From Muraenolepis orangiensis (taxonomy: Eukaryota; Chordata; Actinopteri; Gadiformes; Muraenolepididae): DNA of 64,000 bases. This document shows positions 32,154-52,300 of the stretch, one piece after another. The position numbers were made by a program, and so were the translations under genes. The stretch is from contig CM051013.1 in the NCBI GenBank assembly GCA_027704905.1, forward strand, positions 9,158,643 through 9,222,642. The letters are read 5' to 3'. A model generated the notes under the pieces. That model was not told where the DNA came from. It searched no databases and saw only the letters and a list, made by a program, of their open reading frames with translations. Position 1 is the stretch's first letter; each line of letters starts with the position of its first letter.

Positions 32154-33107
32154 CAGTCTCCGCTCTTGTATACCAAAGTGTTACTGTCCTCTTATTTTTG
32201 TTAAACACTGTAGTAGCCCACACTATGAAGTAACCGCAGCAGACTTTCATTCAGAATACATTCCGCAGTAAATATATCTATTTTTTACAGTACATCATCT
32301 AACATGAATGCCTAAAAGTGTTAAATTATTACCTTTATCATTTTTTTGTGTTGTGTTGACGTTAATGTCATTGTAGTGACGTCAACAGGAATTATCACCT
32401 TTTCCCCTTTTGCACTGTTCCCTATGAGTCGTATAGACCTCAGCAATAGTGATGTATAGCTTAGGAGAATGTTTGCCAGAGTGTCCTAGATGTAGGACGT
32501 CTGCCTTGACTCAAGTTGCGTCTTGCATTTCATGTTTTATGTTCTGTATAGCACTCAATTGGGGGGGGGGGGGGGGTTTAAGAACAATGGAAACACTTCA
32601 TTCTTTATGTACAGTCTTTAAAATAAATATCATTCCTAAAACATGTGTGTGACTGTAAATTGGCTGGTTTTGTGTCACTATGTATGTTTGTGTCTGTTGG
32701 CTGCGTTGTGCATGTACACGGTACACTGCATAAGTACACTGCATTCAGTGAAGACTTCAACCATGTGGCGTCAAATGTATACGTTGTGTATACTGTAACG
32801 GTGTGCCAAATCAAATATATCCTCTTTAAAAAGACTGATTTGTGCACGGCACAATGGGGAGTAAGTATTCCATTGCACTTGTTGCGTATGGCAAATATGA
32901 ATCTTGAATCACACGGTGGCAACATAAAATGACTGGGTCAAAAATTAATATAGCCTCATCATTTATGTTAAGACATCATGTACCAGTCTTGCTCTGAAAC
33001 TGTCCAATCCAGGTGGTCAGAAGGGACTCATGTATATTTAGCTTAGATGTGAGAATGGGGAGGGGGTGTTTGAGATGGAGTCACGGGGCCAGGGTTTAGG
33101 AAGTGCC
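32154..33107 (+). other. troap-pfkm spacer (copy C)
   Basis: Copy of 24800-25753: troap-type 3' UTR with AATAAA near 32620, a poly(G) run near 32562-32576 and a LINE-like tail at 32851-32912. No coding sequence. Confidence 0.5.
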
Positions 33108-33237
33108 TATAAAGCCCCAGTGCTCACCCCTCCCTCCCTTGAAAAGCACACGAGTGTTGAAGAGAAAGCGTTAGCGCTTGATTTCTGCTCCTTTCTCTCG
33201 ACCAAGCAACCAAGCTCTGTTTGGTTCCTCTGGAGAC
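33108..33237 (+). promoter_or_regulatory. pfkm: pfkm core promoter and 5' leader
   Basis: TATAAA at 33108-33113 stands 125 bp upstream of the start codon, with a CT-rich leader between. The transcription start would be expected near 33138-33145. The MEF2-like GTATATTTAG lies about 75 bp further upstream. Confidence 0.65.
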
Positions 33238-41356
<8,119 letters not shown>

Positions 41357-42363
41357 ACCCTGCAAGATAATCCTGCCGAGCGTCCTCCCGTTGGAACTCT
41401 GTTAAACATGCTGGTTTCTTATTCGGCTTCCTGTTGGCCCTAAAAGGAGCCTTTCTGTTTACGATTGTTTTCATCACTTCCACTTTTTGCCGCTCACACT
41501 TTGTGTTCAATGAACCCATTTTGTAGCCGGTTGTTTTTGTGCACTTTCAAGAACGATATAAAATGTGTACCACAATTACGACAAAAAAGTGTCTTTTTAA
41601 TTTTTTTTTTTTCATAGTATACCTGAAATATTCTCCAGGTTAGTTTACGTACAGCAGAGGACACCCAGATAAGCACACATTCCTGTTATATATTGTGACC
41701 ATCACATCATATAGTGTGAACATCACTCATTTAAACGTAGCTGGACCAAAATATACCCTCCAAACCTCTATGTGACACTGGGTTGGTTAAAACAAACAAG
41801 GTTGAAAGAAAGAAAGTAAAACAGATTATTACTTTAAAAGGGAACTGCCCAATATTGACATGGCAGCTGTTGTGTACCACATAACTGTACAATATAGAGG
41901 CATATTTGTACGGAACTACTAAAATGGGGTTGCAGCTTTGTTAAAACGTTAGTTGAGAGGAAATACACTTCCAAAACAACAACAAACAATCGTGCGCCTT
42001 TTAATCCTTGGGTAATAACTTTCTTCCCTTACAATAACTTTGTATCTGGTAGTGTCTAGATATCGATATTGTGTTAAACATTTGCATCTTAAATCAGCAT
42101 ACAATAAAATCACCGTTACACACTTTAATAGCTAAGGTTATGTGCAACATAAACATCAATTAAAAACATACGAGGCAGGAAGGGCTTTTTAGTTTCTAAA
42201 TATCTTTAAAACTTCTGTGCCAGTAAATATGAACCCTTGCCTAAATAATAATAAACGATATATTGCATTCAATAATATGAAAACATTTGAATAGATGTTT
42301 ACAAAAATATAGATGGGAATATGATTCTTAAATTGATTAAATTACTAAATAATGTATATACCT
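41357..42363 (+). other. pfkm 3' UTR and downstream sequence
   Basis: No exon. AATAAA at 42103-42108 is a possible pfkm poly(A) signal. The region is otherwise AT-rich and unremarkable. Confidence 0.4.
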
Positions 42364-42540
42364 AACTAAACAAAAACATTGGTATTGTGATTGTGTTGTC
42401 TGTATTTGTTTATCTAACTTAGGATGTGTAAATTTTAACCCATTGTGTATTCGGGTTAATGGGTTAAAATGTACACATCCCAAGTTAGATAAACAAATAC
42501 AGACAATACAATCACACTACCAATATGTTTTTGTTTTGTT
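42364..42540. repeat. Long inverted repeat 1 (about 78-bp arms)
   Basis: Left arm 42364-42442 and right arm 42460-42540 are reverse complements with a handful of mismatches and one 2-nt gap. The loop is 17 nt. Shared core: TCTGTATTTGTTTATCTAAC against GTTAGATAAACAAATACAGA. It could be a MITE or the source of a hairpin RNA. Confidence 0.9.
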
Positions 42541-42549
42541 ATGTACTAA

Positions 42550-42630
42550 AATCCTATATGTTTGTTATTATATTGCAATACACAATACACAGTATTATGT
42601 ATTGCAATATAATAACAAACATATAGGATT
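42550..42630. repeat. Long inverted repeat 2 (38-bp arms)
   Basis: Left arm 42550-42587 and right arm 42593-42630 pair with a single mismatch around a 5-nt loop (CACAG). The total of 81 bp is about the size of a pre-microRNA hairpin, but the stem is much more perfect than a typical one. It begins 9 bp after inverted repeat 1. Confidence 0.92.
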
Positions 42631-43079
42631 GTAGTAATTTCTAACTACTCTGGAATATCGCCCTCATCTTAAAAAAATGGTGAGTGTCAACATTCATCAA
42701 CATTTTACATTTGCAATGAAAACTGTCGTAACAAAAGAACATTAGAAAGCCTTGGAATAAAAATCATATGTACCATCACAAATCATCCACCACTTTGAAT
42801 GCGAAGTTGAGCATCAAAACGTGTGCGTGTGTGCCGCGTTCAGCTCTATAGAGAACAGGAAAAGGAAACGGGTTACTCGTAAAGGTCAAAGGAGTCGCAA
42901 TGCCAGCCGGGACGCTGGAGGACTGTCTGCCTGCGCCTCGGCAAGGTGCGTGTCCCCAGTGTCCGCTTCGCTCGCCCCGGTCAGGAACGCGCCTCGCCAA
43001 CTCCGTCTGTCGGTGGAATGTTCCAGTAGACCGACGTAGGCGACGAGAGGACCGTGCTCGGGTATCGTTCGTGCAACTA
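42631..43079. other. Spacer upstream of larp4
   Basis: AT-rich to about 42780, then increasingly GC-rich and CpG-containing sequence approaching the larp4 promoter. No exon recognised. Small open frames here have no family resemblance. Confidence 0.4.
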
Positions 43080-43377
43080 ATACCTTGCGCCAAAGTTTGA
43101 TTTGAGCCGCTAGCTGGAAGGCGGGTTAGCTAGTATCCCCCCCGGATTCATACACTTAGCACGCTAAGCTACTTGTGTGTAGCCTACTTGCTATTTAGCT
43201 AGCTAGCTAGCTAGCTTGTCTTCGTGTGTCGCCGGACTAGCCCACTCGGAGCAAGAGAGATCGCTGCACACACACACACACACACACGCACACGGGTGGT
43301 GTTTCCAGGCGGGTCTGGTGGGGCGCACCGGGCTTGGGAGAACGTGACGGGGGTAGACGTGCGGCAGGAAGCGGCTG
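43080..43377 (+). promoter_or_regulatory. larp4: larp4 promoter and 5' leader (approximate)
   Basis: GC- and CpG-richer sequence directly upstream of the larp4 ATG, with GCTA repeats at about 43195-43218 and (CA)n at 43267-43287. No TATA box seen. The transcription start could not be placed. Confidence 0.4.
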
Positions 43378-46300
43378 ATGAGTTCGGATCAGGGCGGAGA
43401 GCCGCTGCTGCTGCAGGAGGAGGCTGATCCGGGACCGAGCGCCGGTGGGAAGGACGAGGCTCCGCTTGGGACCGAGGAAGGGTCAGCAGCAGGCGGCGGC
43501 ATGGTGAGTTGAGGCCTTCACTGCTAAAGCGACCGCTGCTCGGATCCCCAAACCACCTTCATGATTGCTTCTCTTTTTTCTTTTACGCCACCCCTGCGCG
43601 TTGGCTCGACATCCCAACCACGTAGTATCTGGGTTACTGGTATAATATTACATGTGTAATATCGAAGCTAACGTTCACCGATACATGTATTGTGTCGATA
43701 TGGTGTCGTTGCACCGTTTCGTCGATTTCATTCAAATGTCGTTTATTCATTCGCACAACGGCTCATCAGGGCGTCGCACTCTGTGTGCGGGTTGGTTGTT
43801 CCCAATCATCCAACAGTTTACATTGCGTATGTTTGTGACCATTCCGCTGAAAAAACTGATCTGTATTAGCCAGGTCCCAGCCACAGGTCCCCCCCCCCAC
43901 ACACGGCTAGCGTTAGCTTAGCTTAACCTGCAAGAAGAGCGGAGCAAGCTCATTAAGGAGTTTGCTGAGTAATCACTAGCGTGGTTCAAGTTATGTATAT
44001 TGGTGGGTGTGTGGATGTAACCATGGCGGGGATTTAGCGTTTGTCGAGGGATCAGTTGCGGGGTGTGTCGTCGAGTGCTGTCGATAGTCGATGATGGACT
44101 ATAACACTCGACGGATAACTAAAAGGATAAAGCACCATTCATTGGGCTAACGTGACGGCTAGCTGCAGAACATGCGCTGCGAGTCTACGGCCTCTACGCA
44201 GTGAGAGTCAGCTGACTGGCCATGGACATATTTGTGCCTTGGATTTTATATCAATTTTGACTGGAACCAGACTCTCCCCTCCTAGGTTTTACATCAGCAC
44301 CTACATGTATTTTCTAGCTTTTATGCAAATGCACTAGACTGGTGCATTTTCTCGAAGAAAATACGTGTTGTTGCGTGTGCCGACTCGTCGACGTCTGCGC
44401 ACTTTCCGTGAGCATGTTCACATGCTAACAATGCTAGCCGGGATAATACGCATGCGCGTTCAGCGTCTAGTGCCAGGGTCACAATGACTTGTTATTGATT
44501 TAATGGTGTTGGATAATGTGCATAACTCTGCGTTTTTTTTCTAGCTCTAACAAAATGTAGTCTAACATAGGGTCTGGCACATCTAAAGAACATGTTTGCC
44601 ACGTTTGTCATTTTGATTTATGAAGGGGTGCGGAGGGAGTGGGGTGAAACAAACTAAGGTTTTCCAGAACTTTGAAGGTACAGCAGAATCTATGCTGAGG
44701 GACTTCATGGGTTAATGAGAAACTACATATTCAGCATGTTAAATGAGGACAATATAACACGTTTCTGAATTTTATCACCAGGGCAGATGTTTTCGTTTCC
44801 TGGGAGGGCGAAAGGGGCTCATGAATATTTAGTGAGATTGTGATGCCACCTAACACGTAGCTGCTTAAATCAAAGTTTGAGCCAATGTTGATAATGCCGT
44901 TTTCAAGAAATTCAGTGACACACTGGTTAGTGTAAACATTTTTAGTGTGGGAAACCAGTCATTCGCTCAACCTCTTCATATTATGTTCCAAATTATGTTT
45001 AGGTTTCTTCCACTGCATGTTATGCTAGAAATAGTGTTTTAATTAAAGGTCCGAGGTGGTAAAGTTTAGCTAGGCTATACGTTGAGGGTTAGTTTAGGTA
45101 TTGGGTTAGCTACTTGTTTTTTCATCACGTTTTCATGAATTATTCATGAGCTACGCATGAGACTCCTCCTGGGAAACCTCTGGACCGCAAGTTATAATTT
45201 GCGCATCTTGGCTATTTTTAACTGAATCGGAAGACAAATTGTTGCTTTTGGTCAGGACACTCTAAGGAGCATGGGTACCACATTTGGTGTTGTCTGGATT
45301 AATGCTCTATTTGACAGAAAAATATATCCAGATGTACCACATGGGTCAATGAGGCAAAAAGGTTCAGCATGTCAAATAAGGCCCAGATGTATCATAAATG
45401 TTTGTCAAACGGCATAAATCTTAGATTGAATGCAATGTCTTAGGTCTGATCTACTTTGATTATGTCACTGATTAGACCTGGCACATGTATGCAAAGTTGG
45501 AAGCTATACGAACGGTCATTGCTATAAATCCAAAGGTTCTGACCCCATGGGTTGCAGTGAGAAAGTTGTTCATGATGAGGAACTATTGTGCATATTGACA
45601 TTAACACACTGATGATAGCGCCACCTGTGGGTGAATCGGGTCCATCCTAAACATCCCTTACATGTTCTACAAGCTTTGTAATTTATACAACTTTTGACCA
45701 TGTTGTTTTTTGAGATACGGTAGTTAGTCAGAAAAAAATAATACTAATACAATTAGGTTTATTCGGTTCAATAACAAAAATGATAATCTATAGAATAACA
45801 ATATAATGCCTTGCTTTGTTTTTTATATTGTGTTACAATCTTCCCTTAAATGCAGCATAGCATCGACAAACATTGTCAAATGTCCTATTCACTTTGGGAC
45901 CAGAGTCAACTGTACATTTTAGGATTTATGGGGTGTTTATTCTTGGCTGTGCATGTGCACATATATAATAATAATGTGACTATGCAGCACATTTCTAAAC
46001 CCTGTTCATTTATAAATCAATACCCATGGATAGAAATACAATAAAACATAAATGTTCTCGCTTCGTCTAACCGTGATGATCCTTTGCTCCCATTGCTGTG
46101 TAACTGTTTAGCTAGAAGCGGTGTGTTAAATTTGAGCTCAAACATTCACAAACACAATTGCTGTCTGTCTCCTGTTTTGTGACGTTGCCTCTGGTGTTTT
46201 TTTTAAGGTCACCTCCAAGGGAGTCGGTCTGAACCCCAACGCCAAGGTGTGGCAGGAGATCCCCGTGGTCCCCAGTGAGGTGGTTGCTGATGCAACTCAC

Positions 46301-49300
46301 TGGTCCCCTTCAGATGTCAACGAGGGTGAGACAGACAACCTAATTCAGCGCAATCAAACACTCCCCCCCCCCCCCCATTGTCTGAAACATGAACTTCAAT
46401 TGTGTGCACCTTTTTGACATTGTAATGGAATAGGGGGAGGTTTAACATTTTGGGCTCTATGTATGTATGCACTATAGCGACTCGGACTTGCCTGATAACC
46501 AAACTGCCTGCCCCTTCATTACAGCGTATTCTGAGTCGAGTGGGTGCAAGCCGTTCGCTGTGGGATTCACCGCTCTGGAGGAGGGCTTGCCCACAGTCAC
46601 CACTGAGGTAGCGGTGAATGGAATGGACCCGCCGGAGCTGGGATTCCTCCCTGTGGAGTCCATCACTGGAACCTCCGGTCAGTCTCCGCCTGTTGGTCTG
46701 CATTTAGACCTTAACCCATTTGGGATCAGATGAATGAATTGCTCATTTTCTTCTTAATGGAGACATTTTGTATGTCCGTATCCTAGGTTATTTCATCAAT
46801 AAGCATCATTAGCAATGCATATTGTCAGGGCCAAAGTTCAAGTAAATTCTTCATTAATATATCAAATTTTTTTGTTTAGTGGAACCCAAGGCGGAGGAAC
46901 CACCAGTCTCTTCTGAGCACCTGCGGGAGTCTCTGAAGAAGGAGCTGGAGTTTTACTTCTCCCGGTAAAATCCAAAAAGATTTGCGACACCCGTTTCTCT
47001 TATGCAGAGCCCCTTTCCTACAATGATCTTCTTGCTCCATTGTCATTTTTTACATTTTTGTTATAGGGAAAACCTTTCAAAGGACCTGTACCTCATGTCC
47101 CAGATGGACAGCGACCAGTTTGTTCCCATTTGGACCATAGCGAGCATGGAGAGCATCAAAGCCCTCACCACGGACATGGATCTGATCCTGGACGTCTTGA
47201 GATGTGAGTAGGGCTGGGCAATAAGTCCATATGCTCATTTATTTTCTTTGAATGGTAATGTATCTTCTTTAAATCAAAAAAATATTGACATAACTTGATT
47301 AGTTTGAGTCTGAATGAATTAAAATATGATATGGTCTTAAACATGAGGTTTGAAGAGATATAGAGACATGGAGAATGGAAAGAGTTGACTGTTTTAGAAT
47401 GGCCTTTTGAATACATACACACGCATATCCTGATACATAAATATTGTGTGAAATTCCCCATGATTATCCCCATTACAAATGTTTCCGTATGACCAAGCTG
47501 TAGATGACAATGAGCAATGTTATGCGTCTTTGGAGGGTTGGGGTCTGAAATGTATTGCGTCTGGCCTGGCCAAGGCCAAACGCATCATAAAAGACATTGC
47601 CCACCCCAGCCACAAACTGTATTCACTTTTACCGTCAGGCAGGCGATACCGCAGTATCAAGTGCTGTACAAATAGACTCAGAGATAGCTTCCACAGTCAG
47701 GCCATCAGGCTGCTGAACAAGGGCGTATAGCATATAACAATGTATATTTTATTACATTGATTTATATATACATATTGCTCTTTTTCTGTGCTGATATGTT
47801 ACATTTTTATAAATAGCATTTTTATTTTTTAACTTTATTCTATTTTTATCTTATTTTTATAACTGCTGTCTGTCGTCGGGTATTGCACATAAGATTTTCA
47901 CACCACTGCTTTATACTTGTGTAAACTGTGAAGTGACAATAAACTTGACTTGACTGCACGCGACTTGGAGATGCTGACGTGCGACCTCTTGACTTTCAGC
48001 CTCTCCTATGGTCCAAGTGGATGAGAAGGGGGAGAAGGTGCGCCCAAATCACAAGAGATGCATCATTATCCTGAGGGAGGTCCCGGAAACCACTCCGGTC
48101 GAGGTGAGACATGCTGGTTTAATAAGAGAGGGGGGGGGGGGGGGGGGGTGTTGTGTGTGAAACTGTGGGACTTGCTAAAATGTGTGTTAATGTTCTGCAT
48201 TTATATAGCACTTAACAAGTTGTGCCAAACGTTCACCCATTCATACACATATTGATACACCGGCAGCATTGTCAGCCATGCAATACGACAGCCCGCTGGT
48301 CAGAAGCAGAGCGGGTTAAGGTGTCTTGTTCAGGGACACCTCCTCATTGCATCACATTGTACCAGCAACCTTCTGCTTGCCAGATAAACCTGCACTACCT
48401 CCAGCTTGTGTATTGTGTGTCCCTAATGGTCGATGCGTATAACTTTTTCAGGAAGTAGAGTCCCTCTTCAAAAACGAGGACTGTCCGAAGGTGATAAGTG
48501 TGGAGTTTGCGCATAACAACAACTGGTACATCACATTCCAATCTGATACGGATGCTCAACAGGTAACCAACTGATGCTTGACTGATGCTTTATTTTTTCT
48601 GACTTATTTTTTTTTAATTTATTTTTTATATAGGAATTGTGGATTGAATGTTTGGTATTGGACTGCATTTACTGAAATTCCAACACATTCTCTTTACAGG
48701 CATACAAATACTTGAGGGAGGAAGTCAAAACATTTCTGGGAAAACCAATCATGGTGAGTAATGTTTAGTGTGATGTTCTTTGTTGTACTCTAAGGCTCAA
48801 CTGACAGTTGAGGAATGCATTCATCATTTAATTTTTTTATAGATTTACTCAACTAGTACTCCTCCCGTGTTCTACCTCTTCCCCGTGATGCTGAATAGGC
48901 GAGGATAAAGGCAATCAACACATTCTTTGCCAAGAACGGCTACCGGAGCATGGACACCAGCATGTACGCCCAGCAATCGCAGGCCCAGTCCCAGTACAAC
49001 TCTCCTGTCTACATGCAACCCATCTACCCACAGCAGCAGCAGTACCCAGTCTATGGCATCGTGCCCCCCACCTGGACGCCGTCCCCCACTCCGTATTTTG
49101 AAACCCCCCTGGTAAGACTCCGTAATGGTAGTCAATGAGTTGGGTGCAGAGGAATGGGTAACCAAACGCGCAATCGATCAGAACTCTGTCCTTCTGTACG
49201 TTTTCGATTTTCAGTCAATCGTAAACTATCCCAGATTGTTTATTTTATGTTTTTAAATGTTTCGGAGCATTGACTGGTACACATGCAGAATGGAAGACTT

Positions 49301-52300
49301 TAAATCAACTTGATTTTATGTCTGTAGTTACATCTGTTATTTTATTAACTATGCAGCTGGAAAGAAAGGGTTTGTGTGTGGTACATGCCATTTTAGACAT
49401 TGCAGACTTTGAACGCCTTTGTTTCAAGCTATTTCTTGTGAGTGGTGTCACAATGCCGACCCGATGAAGACAACTTTTGCGCGGAGGGAATAAGTGGCTG
49501 TGAAATAACTGGCTTTTGGCTTCCTTCTTTCTCTCGCTCTCTCTCACTCTCTCTCTCCTGTTCACTCTTTCCTCCATCTACTCTTGGCCCCAAAAGTTGG
49601 AAACTTTCACAGCGACCCCAATGAGCGTTAAGATTATGAGATCTGAGGGTTTGATAGATAATAAATAATTGTATCACAATAATGTAAACCTACTTTGTGT
49701 GTGTGTTGCTCCAGAATAGCTTTATTGGGATGTTGGAATTCCTGGTAGTGGTCAATGATTTGTGACTATTTTTCCAAGATTTAAAAAAAATAAAATTGTT
49801 TTTTACTTGCAGGCCCCCTTTCCCAACAACAGCTTTGTCAATGGCTTTGGATCTGCGGCACACTACAAAACTGGATCAAACTCTCTTAACATGACACGGC
49901 CCTTCAACAGAAACCGGTAAGCAGTCCTTCCTCTGCGTGATGCGGACGGCTTGACTCCTCTGTTGTGTTGTGGTCTTGTCTTTAGCACGGTTATCTATCC
50001 ATTCACCCGTTTCTAACGGGAATGTCCTTGCCACAAGCATTACCACTTACAGTGTTGCACATCAGAAAGGTTCATCAATACAATGTCTGCCCCTCCTCCC
50101 CCGCCTGTGATTTTAAAACCCTGTGTTCCCGGTCTTCTTACTGTTCCCACAGTGTGCCCCTCTATTCCAGAAAGAATGTAATAAATGCCTTCAGGTACAA
50201 ACTGTTACGCAATAAGCTTCATCACCCCATCCACACCACCCATCCCGCCGTGCTACTGCAGCCGGACACTCTTCGCCTAGTTGTAGCATTTATCACCCTT
50301 TTAATTTCACCATCCTCTGTCGTTAAACACCCTGCATCTTTAATCATAAAGGCTCTGTTGTGCACTACTTCCGGAGGCTCCATTTGGTCAGGGCTCATTC
50401 ATTCAGTTTTCACCCCCTGCTCCAAAGACATTTAACTTCTCATCTCCTGTGTGAACATCTAACACCCCTTCTCTTGTCACTCGTGTGCCCTCTTGATTTT
50501 TTTTTTTTTGTTTCCAGTTTGTGACGGCGCTTTGCAAATGCAGTTTCACACCTTGGAGACAAATTTGTCTTCAAAGGGTTTTTGGTGAACCTTTAGTTGG
50601 CCTTTATTTTGTAAAAGTAGAATTTTTATTATATTTTAAATGATGGGCTAGGAACTCTGAACCTCGCAATAATGTGGTTATTTACACGTAGTTTTTTAAT
50701 TTTACCGTGCACAAGGTTAGAGGTTGGATCTCCCCACTTGGACCCGATGATGAGATCATTATGCGCATAGAGGGTTAATGAGGTGTGGAGCGACTGGCTT
50801 TGTCTCTATTCATCCCCCCCCCCCCCCACCTCCTCTTTATCCCGTCCCCCTCTTTTTCACTCTTTTCTTTCCCCAACAAAGTCACGAATCTTCACACCTA
50901 ACCCAATGAGCGTTAAGATTATGAGATCTGAGGGTTTGAGGAAAAGTATTTAAACGGCTGTATTACGTCTCAAAAGACATGCGTTCACGTCGGCTCAGTT
51001 TTGTTTTGGGATGGCTTAAGTTATCTCCATTCTACTCTAGTTCTCCACTGTATTTCGCTTTGAAGCTTGGATTAATGCCAATATATTGCGGTCAGAAAAA
51101 AACCCATGCATGCCGTTCGCATTTCCCCTCTCGCCGACATGGCATGTTGTCGTAATCCTACCTGCGGCTGTTTGTGTTTGCCAAATGGTTTGTAGATTTT
51201 TTTTTTTAACAATTGTCCGTCTCCGTCTGGACACAGGAACCACGCGAAGCCCCAGGGGAGGGCGGGCGAGGTGGCCCCGGCGTCAGTCACGCCAGTCCCT
51301 CTGGAGAGTCTGACCGGCCTGCGGAGTCCCCAGCCCCCTGCTTGTGTCCCCAACAACAACATCAACACCACTACCACTACCACCAACCACGGCAACAACC
51401 CTGCCCAGACACCCACTGAACTGGCCTCTGCCTTTCCAAATCTCTCTGGCGCCACTTCTTCTCTGGACCTAAACGATGACGGCATGGCTGGACGTTGCCG
51501 GTAAGCTTTGGAACCCGGTGGGCATTGTGGGTAGTGTAGATGCACTATTCATTTAGGGATGTGGTAAAATATACGGTCAAAGTTAAATTTTCTTTGGTCA
51601 TTCACCGAAGTCATTTCCAATTAATGTTTTGCTGACTTTTGAGAGCCTTGTGCATATTTTTTATTGCATGTAAATGCAACACAAAAAATCAAATACAAAA
51701 TCTTAGCGCAATATTGCCAGAATTACAATTATGTATCTTATTCTGCACTGTAAATGATCTACTACCATGCACTTTACTGCAATATTTTCACTCTGGTAAG
51801 ATGCCAGATGATTTTCGCTGTACTGTACTTGTGCTCTGCATTAACAATCAATTGAAATCTAATCGATAAGTGTTTATACAGAGTTTGTACATACATTTTC
51901 AGTCTTTGTAAGGAGTGTTGGAAAAAGAGAATCAGAATTCCTGATCTCTTCATTTGAAATATCTGATTTAAAAATGTGTTTGCATTTTGTTCACCTTCAC
52001 GTTGTTACTGACCGTTCCTGTCTTTCCCATGCAGGCGGGGTACTACCTACAGAGGAACACGGAGGAGGCGAGAGGACGACCGCATCATGGTACTAACCAT
52101 TTAGACTCCAGACTTTGTTTATTTTTTCTTGAGTGGTCTCACAATGCCGACCCGATGAAGACAACTTTTGCGCATAGAGGGAATAAGTGGCTGTGAAATA
52201 ACTGGCTTTGGGCTTCCTTCTCTCTCTCTCCGTTTCTCTAGTCTTCTCTGTACACTCTTTCCTCAATCTACTCTTTGCCCCCAACGTTGGAGACTTTCAC

